Positions 22,778-33,200 of a stretch of DNA of 64,000 bases are shown one piece after another. The translations under genes were made by a program, and so were the position numbers. Each line of letters begins with the position of its first letter. Within the stretch, counting starts at the first letter, position 1. The notes beneath the pieces were generated by a model that worked only from the letters and a program-made list of their open reading frames with translations, was not told the DNA's origin and did not search any database. The DNA is from Amyelois transitella (taxonomy: Eukaryota > Arthropoda > Insecta > Lepidoptera > Pyralidae): contig NC_083523.1 of the NCBI RefSeq assembly GCF_032362555.1, positions 6,857,501-6,921,500 of the forward strand, written 5' to 3'.

Positions 22778-24097
22778 TTATTTATCCTTCTTGCGCCCCA
22801 ATAGTTTGTCTAAGAAACTCCTCTTCCTTTTCACTTTCTTAGTTTTCTTTATATTGTTCTCTAAAGTTTCACCTTCAGTTGTTATTTTGTCTATCAATGC
22901 TGGAATTGTTAAGTCTGGGTGTTTCTCTGGCGGTGGCTGCTTCTTTTGGGACTCCTTACTTGCTTTTTGATTTGGTTGTAACTCGGGAACACGGTCGTTC
23001 TTTTCCGCTAGCTCTGTCACTGAGGAATCTCTTTTACTATTCTCGTCGTCTTCGTCTTTACTTATTGATGTAGAACCATTTTGCACAACAACTACTTCCA
23101 CTTCTGTTGCTGGTTTAGGCGATGCGGCTTTATTATTAGGCATACCGTTTTCTTTCTTTTCGAAAACATCGTCGTCTTTAATGGTTTTGTCATCATTTTG
23201 TGTCTTTTGAATCGCGTCGAGAGTATCTCCAATGCTAGAAGTGGATTTAGGAACTGATCCTACGACTCGAGGTCGTGTCGGAGGTAAAGTCCAATCAACC
23301 GGCTTGCGCTGGGGTGAATATCTTTTGACTAATTCCTCAAACAATTTTTGATGATCTATTTTAGTTGGAGAGGCATTGTTGTTCGGTAAGCTCTGGTACT
23401 TTGTTCTCAATTCAGGGTCCTGATTCTCTTTCCCTTCATCAATTTCTGGTGGGCCAAAATCTAATACAACTCTTCGCACTGGAGGAGGTGTCGAATAAGG
23501 CTCAGCAAATGGGAATTTATATAAATTAGGACTTTCAATCTTGTACCTTATCGGACTTGAGTTGACGGGCATGGAAGCCCTCGTGCCGGATCTGGTGAAC
23601 GTCTGCTCGCTGGGATCATGGAGGTTAGACGTGAGGAACTCTCTCCTCAGCTTGGACAGCCTCCGAGTCCTCTCCGTCGAGCTGTATCTGTAGTCCACGT
23701 CGTCACTCTGGTTCAGTTCCGATGTGAAGTTGTCCGAGTACTTCCGTGGTCGAAAATCGAAGATTCGTTCGTCAGTTTTAGACTCCCTCATGCTGGAGTG
23801 TGCTGGGGTGTTTCGTTTGAAGTTTGTGGTTGTCTTGCCGTGGTTGGAGGTGATGATTGGTTCCACGTCGGGGTAGACCGGCGAGAGCGTGGTGGGCGAC
23901 GGCAGCGGCAGGAACACCGTGTCGTGCTTGTCGAACACCTCGCGCCGCTGACTGAACTGATCCACGCCGATCATTTCGCGCGACTTCACACTAGTTGTGG
24001 GCGATTTCGTGGTCATTTCCGTTCGATAACAAACCGCAACACTTTTGTTATTGATACTATTTTCCTGCAAACTGCGTATTTCTATTTCGGTACACAC
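22778..24097 (-). CDS. Uncharacterised 439-residue disordered protein with basic C terminus
   Basis: One uninterrupted frame starts MCTEIEIRSLQEN. A second in-frame Met (MTTKSPTTSVKS, about residue 28) is a good alternative start. The protein is rich in Ser, Pro, Lys, Asp and Glu with no membrane segment or obvious catalytic fold. Likely conserved islands are RRLSKLRREFLTSNLHD, SPIRYKIESPNLYKFPF, PPPVRRVVLDFGPPE and LFEELVKRYSPQRKPVDW. It ends with a basic tail, KKVKRKRSFLDKLLGRKKDK. Several SP/TP sites suggest phosphorylation, and an adaptor or cytoskeletal role is a guess only. I do not recognise the family. Codon use and length argue that it is real. The plus-strand ORF opposite its 5' half is a shadow. 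Confidence 0.65.
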   Translation of the reverse strand: MCTEIEIRSLQENSINNKSVAVCYRTEMTTKSPTTSVKSREMIGVDQFSQRREVFDKHDTVFLPLPSPTTLSPVYPDVEPIITSNHGKTTTNFKRNTPAHSSMRESKTDERIFDFRPRKYSDNFTSELNQSDDVDYRYSSTERTRRLSKLRREFLTSNLHDPSEQTFTRSGTRASMPVNSSPIRYKIESPNLYKFPFAEPYSTPPPVRRVVLDFGPPEIDEGKENQDPELRTKYQSLPNNNASPTKIDHQKLFEELVKRYSPQRKPVDWTLPPTRPRVVGSVPKSTSSIGDTLDAIQKTQNDDKTIKDDDVFEKKENGMPNNKAASPKPATEVEVVVVQNGSTSISKDEDDENSKRDSSVTELAEKNDRVPELQPNQKASKESQKKQPPPEKHPDLTIPALIDKITTEGETLENNIKKTKKVKRKRSFLDKLLGRKKDK

Positions 24098-26385
24098 ATT
24101 ATGACTTCACCGGTAACATCGCACTGTACACGTCTGCAAGTTTAAATTGGACAATAAAGGTGGCCGGTCGTCCGTTTAAGGCGGGCGTTTAGCGTTATAT
24201 GGTGCGTGATCAATAGTGGACGCGATAAGATAGGAGCGCGCGATAGGTAGCTGCTATAGCCTTCCTTTATCTTGTAGATGTTGAACAGTTGAGCAAATAG
24301 AAGCGACTGAATGGCGGCGATGATTCTCGCGGACGAAGTGAAAGCGCGTGCGATCGTCGACTCATTATATAATGAATATTAAAACAAACGTCCTAAATAC
24401 GTTACTGACTTAACTTGCTAATCGACTAACTACCATGTTTTAATAACTTTTATTTATGTTTACATATGGGTTTGTTATTTCAAATAAATGATTGTAGCGG
24501 CCTAATGAGCACCTTTAATTTTCCTTAATAACAATAAGCGAGTAATTTACTAATGACTTCGTGTACAATGAGTCCATCATAAGGATAATTGAAACAAATA
24601 ACTTGTTTACAATGTTCGCAAATTATTTGGTCTTGGTTCATTAGCTAAGTTAGCGTATGAAAATAGATTTCCAATTATCTAAGTAGGTACATAGGTACTT
24701 ATTTAGTTTTAAAGCAATAACAGAGCAGTAAGTACATACTAAGTATATTAAGAGTTAGACCCGTATATGTGTTACACAAAACATTTTACGTCAATGAATC
24801 TATTTCCTCTATTCATCTAACTGACAGTACGCATAACATTGCAAATTGCGATTATTCAATAGATTCTAAACGATACAGTACACAACACTTATTGTTTACG
24901 TAATAAAGTTCAAAATGGATGGAAAAATTGCACAAATTAGACACTGAAACGTGGATAGTCCGAGCGGAACTCGCTTGTACCTGAAGCATTGAGTCTTACA
25001 TGTGCTCATACAAAATGTTCTATGGTTTCTGCATTTAAACTATTTTTGCCGTTATTCTTATTGGGATAGAGCTCACATTAGTTTATTGAAGTAGTTGAAC
25101 AAACGCTGACCGCAATAGACGTAACTAGTAGCTCTAAAAGGTCACATAAGGCTTGCACACCAGTAATATTTCAGGCAAAAGGATGCATTTATTCCATAAG
25201 TATATTGAAAAAGAGACGTTCAAAAAGTTAAAAACCCGCACACAATTTAGTCTAATCGAATGTGCCTACATTAGACTCGATATTGTTAGTTCTTTGTCTA
25301 CATTTAAGTAGGATTAGATGTGTATAATAATTGTAATAAGTAATAATCATGAACTTGCATTTACACTTTTTATAATTTCAATTCAATTTATTTTTCTTTA
25401 CAAAAATATTATTAGTATAGCACATAATTGATACAATTAAAATTCTAATAAAGCACCAAGTCCCAGGATAATAAGACACATTAATTAATTCTTTATTTTC
25501 TATATAGCTATGTTAGTTATTAATAGTTCATAGACTGGATCACAAACTTTAGAAACTAAGGCAGCATAACCATAAATGATTGATAATACGTTCTATTCCT
25601 GTACCATTTCGAATAAGTAAGATGTGGATATGTGTTACAAAAGTTGATTCTTTTTTACTATGGAGTTATGCTGGTTATACAGTCATGTACAAAATATACT
25701 CACTTGAAACAGTTAATGTGGTCGTAGTGATAAAAATACGCAATTTGTCTTGGTAGGTGTTTGTGTTTTCTTGAATACTTTTTGACAGTTGTCAGTCCCT
25801 GTTAGTATATTTTACACAAAACTACTCAAAACTTTGATTAAATGTATCCAAATACTATAATAATTACAAGCGCAACGAAATAATAATGATCATGAATAGA
25901 ATACCTGAAATCTAAAAAGAAATAAATCATTTTTAAAAAATAGAATTGAATTTAACTGAAAACTAACTGCATTTTGTTAACTCATCCATAATTGGGTATA
26001 TTTTCTACTTCGATATGTTAACTTATTAATAGAAAGATCCACCCGAAAATCATTACCTTTCTGATACAATCGGGTAAAATTGCGAAGGCGTCGTGAATCC
26101 ACAGACGTTATGATCTCATCCATTTGCATACACATTTGGGCAATGGCCGTGACTGTTCCGGAACAAAACTAAGAAAGGTGTATGCAATTAAAGTTATATT
26201 CTCTTATCTTGATTAATATAATCTATCTTAGTCACTAATGAAAAATAGAGGTCAAGTTAACAATAAAACACGCAACTTTAAAACCTAAAATTTTATAAAT
26301 AGAATATACGAGTATTTCGCGTTGGGAATCGAAACTAAAACTTGTGTTAAAATACCAATTACGTTAAGTAGGTCATCATTTAAAA

Positions 26386-26450
26386 ATAGGAGTGCCACAA
26401 GGACCGATACTAGGTCCCCCATTATTTGTCATTGTCATAAGTCGATGACC
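26386..26450 (+). mobile_element. Relic of a LINE reverse transcriptase
   Basis: A short open piece reads IGVPQGPILGPPLFVIVI and then stops. GVPQGxxLGPxLF is the hallmark of non-LTR reverse transcriptases. Nothing else of the element is readable around it, so it is a very decayed fragment. Confidence 0.6.
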
Positions 26451-26753
26451 TACGAGCGGCCCCTTGAATTAAGAGAATAAGAAACTATTATTCGAATGAA
26501 TCAGTGTTTAACATTACGAAGACGAAATCAACATCATTGTTAAATTTTTCATAGGTCATTGACATCAAAATTTTGCTAATATCATGTTCCCGTTATCATT
26601 CTAGTGCTTTTCAAAAATTTTACTTCGGCAGTAAGTTAGAAATTTTAAACCGAAGCCAAGAACTCTCAACTTAAGTATACTTTTAATAAATGTGAAAGTT
26701 AATTTATTTGTTGTCGTCTAAAGAGTCACACGTTATCTACTAACCCAAATCTT

Positions 26754-26954
26754 CTAAATTTCGCATATACCTATATAATTAGGAGTCTGGATAAGGACAA
26801 AGGGTCCTTCCATCCCGTTAAAAACTGTAGTTCCCGTGGGATTTGCGAAAAACCTGTATTCGTTTGTCGCTAAATTCACGCAGGCAAATCTGCGCGTGAA
26901 ATCTACGGCAAATACATACGTAGAGGGATCTCTTAAGGCACATGAAATTTCCAA
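26754..26954 (-). other. Orphan protein-like ORF of 66 codons
   Basis: The frame includes YVFAVDFTRRFACVNLATN, EYRFFANPTGTTVF and FVLIQTPNYIGICEI. The mix of hydrophobic and polar residues looks like folded protein, not a random AT-rich ORF. No family is recognised and no linked exon was found. It may be an exon remnant or part of an unrecognised mobile element. Confidence 0.25.
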
Positions 26955-27274
26955 AACACATCAGAGTCCTATATAAGAAGGCTTAGGTACTATTCTACTT
27001 AGTGTAGTGCTAATACCAAATATTTACGACGGTTATTAGATCATAGGTATGATCTAATATGGTTGTAGACACACAACCCTGAACTCCATAGGTACGTATC
27101 GGAATTTTTTAACAAAAGATCGGAACATGTGATTTTCCTTTGCTATTTTGTTAGTCATAGATATTTTGTAATGTGACTTCATATAAAAGTGTATAAACCA
27201 AAATGTTTGTCTGCTTTCTGTTTCTAAGCAAAGATGCAGACTTTGATGCAGTTTTCACTGTTATTAAGACAATA

Positions 27275-27365
27275 CTAGCGACCCGCCCCAGTTTCGCACG
27301 AGTATCATTTATAGATATAAACCTTCCTTTCTTATGTTTCAAACATTTACAAAATCCATCCACAA
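27275..27365 (+). repeat. Fragment of the GACCCGCCCC repeat family
   Basis: It shares actagcgacccgcccc and the aaaccttcct segment with the copy at 7198-7380 but stops earlier. Confidence 0.55.
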
Positions 27366-28574
27366 CTTTCCGAGATTAGCGCATATATATGTACGTACTG
27401 AAACAGCTGAACAGATTGCTCTCAAGTTTGGTTTACTTATAAACAGATGTTCAAGAAATCTTCATATATACATACATGCTGCTGCAAGAAATATACTACG
27501 GAGGAATTCTTAGAAACTCTCGCAAAACAACACCCAGAGCTTATAACATACTTTTGTCTATCTACTTATTTAATGTGAAGACGTTATCAATTTTAATCAT
27601 TACAAGTACCTACGCAGCTTATCATTGATAACGCGTTATGCAACTGAACACCGTATACCACTTGTACTAATTTTCCATAAAATCTCGCTGCGTGATTTAC
27701 TTTAACTCCTAGCGGGTCAATGTCGGTGAGTGTACACTACTAGTTGTGACCTGGTTTATTTCAATAAGAAGGATATGTCATTACAGATAACGTTTGTATG
27801 AAGATAGTAAGATAGTTGAAGGGCGAATCCATGATTTGAATAAAAATAGGTAGTTAAAGGTAGGTACTTCTAAAACAACCTTTTCTTGAACTATTCATCA
27901 ATTTTTATTGTCCTGAAGTGTACGTACGTATGACCATAATTCAGGAGAAGGTGGTCAGGTCAGGACAGTTACTTGAATTGTAGGTCTTTTCCTGATGTTA
28001 ACAATAATATTATAAGAAAACTTGCACATTTATGCAAGAAGAGGCTTAGATATGAACAGCCTAGGTAATGGAACCGCGTAAAGGTAGGTATCACCGCCAT
28101 TTTGGTTGAATATGTTCTTAGTACCTATCAATTTTATTTTGATGATCATTGATCAGTTCAAAAAACGATTGATTCTAAAGAAACAAGGAATCCAAGGAAC
28201 AAGAATCTTGGCCAAAAATCTTAAGTCGGATTGTTACTGATAAGTACCTAAGAAATGGTACATGATATCTCGTTTGACCTTCTAACCTATGGCACACTGC
28301 GACCTCTGAGACCCACGCATAAAAAATAAGGGGAATTAGGACCAATGACCGGACAGATTTTGTTTTTTAACCGTTTAATAAGTTTTGTAACTCTCAAATA
28401 GTGCATAAAAATCACAGATAAAAATGTAAATTGAAAATAGATTAACATATTACCTACAAGTTTTGTTCTACTATAGGTAGGTACCTATATGACTGACTTG
28501 TCAGTTTTCCTTATAAAATATTGTTTTTACCTTTTATTTTTAGTTGTATGAAAATTAATATCTACATACCTACT

Positions 28575-28735
28575 TATAATCACATTTTTAGCCCTTACGA
28601 AGCAGACAGAGTCAACAATCTAGAAAAGACGCATGGCCACACCCAGCCGCATGGCATAATGATGGGAATTGAGTTTCAAATAGTTACAGGTTGCAAGTCC
28701 CATCGTATACCTATACAAAGAATCCCAAAAATACC
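28575..28735 (-). repeat. Element A, partial diverged copy
   Basis: The tail half of element A is present, with many substitutions (cagacagagtcaacaatcta). Confidence 0.7.
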
Positions 28736-28813
28736 AAGACATGAATTTTTTTTTTTAAATCGAGGCAAACGGCAAACGTAACTCGTGTAGCCTTGCCCGT
28801 GCAGTATACATAC

Positions 28814-28883
28814 TGAATTAAATACTAACCTCCTGTATGTAGCAGGTTTATATTTAGTAAGTGTAAGGTTAGTATTTAATTCA
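28814..28883. repeat. Inverted repeat, 18-bp perfect arms
   Basis: TGAATTAAATACTAACCT at 28814-28831 is matched by its exact reverse complement at 28866-28883 around a 34-base spacer. It could be the ends of a tiny MITE or a hairpin. Confidence 0.8.
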
Positions 28884-29549
28884 AATCTGATGTCCTTCAT
28901 TCACTGCATTCAAATCGATTTGCCGCGACAGCGATTACGTATTTCCTCATTTTGAGCTAAATGCGAATGATAGGTATCAGATTAGATTGTAACTGAGGAG
29001 AACGAAGGCAAATAAAAATTGATAACACAATTAGTCAGCTCCTAATTGTAGAACAGGTGGAGAATATTTTCCGCTGTTTTCTCTTTACCTACGTTATTAT
29101 ATATATATATTTATATTATTAGATTATTATAGATATAACTTTTATTATATTACTATAGTTAGGAAAAGCATCGTGAGGAAACCTGCACAGTACGTGTACG
29201 CCTGATCCAAGCTGGGTTAGATTCCCCTACAAAGGTCGAAAAATAGACGGGAGTCATATTAAATCTGGCTTTAATCCAGGATCATTGTCAAAACATGCAC
29301 CTGGGCAAGAAATGATGATGTGACCGGGACTGACGCCAGGAAGAAGTGAAAGGTTGCCAGCCCATCGCCTTAAATAAGCCCCAAGTTTAAACACATCTCC
29401 TTTGCGACATATGATATTACTAGAACAACGTAGGATACTTTTATACGAAGAAACAGAAAGCTCATGTGGATAATGCCACAATATTGTGTAAAAAGGAAGG
29501 ATTTATATGTACTCTTAATATCATAATAATTAATTAAGGTAAATATTGA

Positions 29550-29690
29550 TGAAATAAGAGAGAGAGTAGAGAGTTATGAATGTGGATGAAGCGAAGGAAG
29601 TATGCAGAGATCGTGGCAAGTGGAATGTTGTAGTCTCTGCCTAACCCCAGGGAAAGAGGGGTGATTTTATGTATGTATGTATTGATGAAA
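29550..29690 (+). repeat. Element B copy (LINE 3' tail)
   Basis: Element B is a repeat that in sense reads MNVDEAKEVCRDRGKWK followed by EVVSAYPSGKEA and a stop. It ends in a (TATG)n tail. It looks like the very end of a non-LTR ORF, perhaps RTE-like, inserted as short 5'-truncated copies. In this copy the reading frame is slightly altered. Confidence 0.7.
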
Positions 29691-30121
29691 TAATACAAAT
29701 GTGTGCGTCCAATAAATAATTTAATATACTTTTTATAACTTATACAATATCTGAGACTTTAGTTTCAATAACAAAAACAACACATAGGAATTATGATGAG
29801 GCAGTAAATTGCTACAACTTTGTCGGATTATTTCCGAACATTTATCACCTGGGCTCCTAAGTCAAAGTCCTATTTACTGCAGTTCTGCAATTTGTAGAAG
29901 GTAATGTTAACAAATTGCTTCATTAGGATGCAATGAAATTCTAGGTAGCATGCAATCATATTGCAAAAAGAGCCGATACATTTTAAGATCTGGTTGCTTT
30001 GCATCAATACGACGTAACCGGGAATGCGGTGAGAGTGAGAAGGAATGAGTCTAGAATTACATACATTAATGAGAATAGAATTACACAGAGTAACTAATTA
30101 CTAATCCAAATGTGATTGTTC

Positions 30122-30127
30122 TTTATT
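30122..30127 (-). other. RALBP1 poly(A) signal
   Basis: AATAAA on the minus strand, 155 bases after the RALBP1 stop codon. Confidence 0.55.
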
Positions 30128-30281
30128 TTAAATCACAAGTGTGACCAACTATAAATGCCATTGCACTTTTGAATACAATTAACGACTATAGTTTTTCAGT
30201 CGTGCTTTTGAAGTTTTGTTTGGAGTAAAACGTTCTCTTAATAACAAGGTGTGTGATTCTTGCACCATTCAATTTTAAAAA

Positions 30282-33200
30282 TTAAGACTTAGAGAGAACC
30301 TCTTTCATAGCCAATTCGATTTTTAATTGTACACACGCGACCCTCTCTTGGAAAATCTGATTTATTAGCCCCATCCTTTTCTGTTCCAATAGCGCGTTCT
30401 CTTTCATCAGTCTTTGCCTCAGTTCTTGTTCTTCAGTCGTGTAATTCTCTTTATTTTCTTTATTCTGTGCACCTTCCTGTTTATTCTTCAAAGCGACATG
30501 ACTCCTAAGTTTTACAATTTCAAACTGTTCGGAATTGATTTTCGCTTGCAATAGAGATTTCAATTGCAAATATTCAGCGTTTTCTAACTGCAGTCTTAGC
30601 AATTTCATTTCTTTATCAGTCAATTTAGGTTTCTCTATGGGCGTTTCTGGTTCAACTTTTTTAGTTTCATTTGGTTTGAAGTCGAAATTGTCTTCGAATT
30701 CGGCTTCAAATGTCGCTCCCTGTTTGGGCGAGTCCACTACGTCTTGGAAAGCATCGGGAGTAGTTTTTAGACTTTTAGCTTCTTCATGCGTCTGTGTGTC
30801 TGTTTGTTGCGAGTTTCTTCGTGCTAAGTCCACTGTCTCTTCGGTAGACGGCTGCGGCAGTAGTTTTACTGGCTGAAATTTGAAAGATATACAATTTTTA
30901 AAGATAAAGTTTACAATGACAGTTAAAATGGAATGGTCCTAATTAGATTACGCTATGACGCCCGATTTTTTGAAGACAAATTGTCTGCAACTCATGATCT
31001 TAAGAAACAAAATCATCAGTTTTGGTGACAATAACTCGTTTTTAAACGATCATCCAAAAGCATGCAGTCAGACTGACACAGGGCATATACTTTAATTGTT
31101 TAAATTTTGTGAACATGCATTAATATTATTTTCAAATACAATATAGGACATAAAAATTTGGTCAGTAGATTACGTTTAAAAGAAAATACTACAAAAATAA
31201 TTGCGATGTCTATCTTTGCGTCAACTGACCAGAACTAATGAATTATGAATTCAGAAAAAAACCTTTTACATACTTCTATTAATCTATTTACCTGTGCCTG
31301 TGTGTCTGTCTGTTGCGAGTTTCTGCGAGCATCTTCATCTGGTTTCTCGTCGACCGAAGGTTGTGGCGGAAGAGAATTCGGCTCAACCGATTTCTGAACC
31401 GCCCTCAGTTTTCTCTGTAATAAAAAAATAATAATAATTGAAGTTATAGTACACTATTTGCTATTAATTAGATTAAAAGATGAGCTAAATACAACAAAAC
31501 CATCCTCACTTTTATACGTCTTGCAGATATAAATTATCAAAAATAGATCTTAACGTATTGCAATAAAGCACACAATCCTTAAATATAAAACGCAACCAGG
31601 AGAATGATGATGTGTATAAATGATCTTTGCAACCAGCCTCTGCATTTTACGAAGAGGGGATTAAACTAAAATTAGAGTTGAGAAACCAATCACGGCGCTT
31701 ACCGCAGCCGATCCGATTCGATTTTCAAAAGGTAAAAGAGAAACACAAAGACTGAATAAGAAAGTACTCAAGTCACTATGAGCTGCGTTGACACCTAAGC
31801 AATTATCACAATGAAAAAGGCGAGAAAGAGGAGTGGGGGATCGAAGAGTCATCTTGAGCTTAATTTTAAAAAAGGAGGAGATAATATCCATTAATTCAGT
31901 GTATGAATGTATCTATATCAGTCAGCCCTGACACCTCCCATAGGCGATAATCTCAGATGTTTTGACAAAAGGTCGGGTTAAGAGTATCCGAAACCGACGA
32001 TCTTCTATGAAGAGAATTATAAATGTAGATGAAACGAAAGAATTTTGCAGTGATCATGGCAAGTGGAAAGATTGTTACTACTTCAGCTATTTAATTAATA
32101 ACTTAGCTGCTGTTTAATACAGACAATAAAAAACAAAAGGAGAGCGAGATTAACATGACAAAAGGGACGTTGTTAAGTTCCGGCGTTGATGCGCTTGGCT
32201 GGGTCAGAAAATCGAGAGTGAATTACTTGTACGCTTGTTCGCTGTCATACAGTTAGCTGTTAGACAGGAACAAGTGACGTAATATAGAGAAACAAAGCCC
32301 ATCACCCAGCCACGCGGTCAGAAAATCGAGACTGAAATACTTCTGTGCTTCTTCGTTCTTATACAGTTAGCTGTTAGACAGGAACAAGTGACGTAATATA
32401 GAGAAACAAAGCTCATGACCCAGCAACGCGGTCAGAAAATCGAGACTGAAATACTTCTGCGCTTCTTCGTTCTTATACAGTTAGCTGTTAGACAGGAACA
32501 AGTGACGTAATATAGAGAAACAAAGAGGGATAGACAGTATGAAGTGACCTTGAGTTGTGTCAAAAGTACCCGCAACCACTGAGCTTGCATGAAGAGAGTT
32601 ATGAATGTGGATGAAGCGAAGGAAGTATGCAGAGATCGTGGCAAGTGGAAAGAGGTAGTCTCTGCCCACCCCTCCGGGAAAGAGGCGTGATTTTATGTAT
32701 GTATGTATGTACCTTTTTTACGGCCTTTTTGACGGCCCCTGTGGCGCAGCGGTAGTGCACTTGTCTGTGTCACCGGAGGTCCCGGTTTCGAATCCCGGCC
32801 AGGGCACGATGAGAAACGAACTTTCCCTGATTGGCCTGGGTCTTGGATGTTTATCTATATACGTATTTATTATAAAATATAGCATCGTTGAGTTAGTATC
32901 TCGTAACACAAGTTTCGAACTTACTTCGAGGCTGACTCAATCTGTGTAATTTGTCCCGTAAATAAAAAAAAACAAACCTTGAGTTGCGTGACGATCCGCT
33001 GCGCCTCCCACAGCCGCTGGTCGCGGGCGGGCGTGATGAACCCCGCGTGCATCTCGGCGTGGATCTGACTCAGCAGCGACTCCTGCTTGTGGAGTTCCGC
33101 GCTCAGTTCCGATGCCGTTTCGGGGAAGTCCGCGGGCAGAGATTGTAGTGGGGGCACGTATCTGGAAGATACATACATACATACATAAAATCACGCCTCT

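Larger units (their letters stand above)
24098..30104. other. Six-kilobase gene-poor intergenic region
   Basis: The first 250 bases (24098-24350), with several GC-rich words, probably hold the promoter of the minus-strand gene. The rest is AT-rich with scattered repeats, listed separately. I see no multi-exon gene. At about 26040-26190 a more complex block (atgcaaatg..., ttccggaac) could be conserved or an old repeat. Confidence 0.5.

Noticed and set aside
23618-24145. 175-codon plus-strand ORF
   Set aside because: It lies opposite the minus-strand disordered-protein gene and its residues look like an antisense shadow.
32733-32810. Possible tRNA gene
   Set aside because: Boxes A and B are present, but the sequence is the head of a SINE found four times here; no full cloverleaf.
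32718-32949. ORFs on both strands across the SINE
   Set aside because: They follow the repeat sequence and have no protein features.
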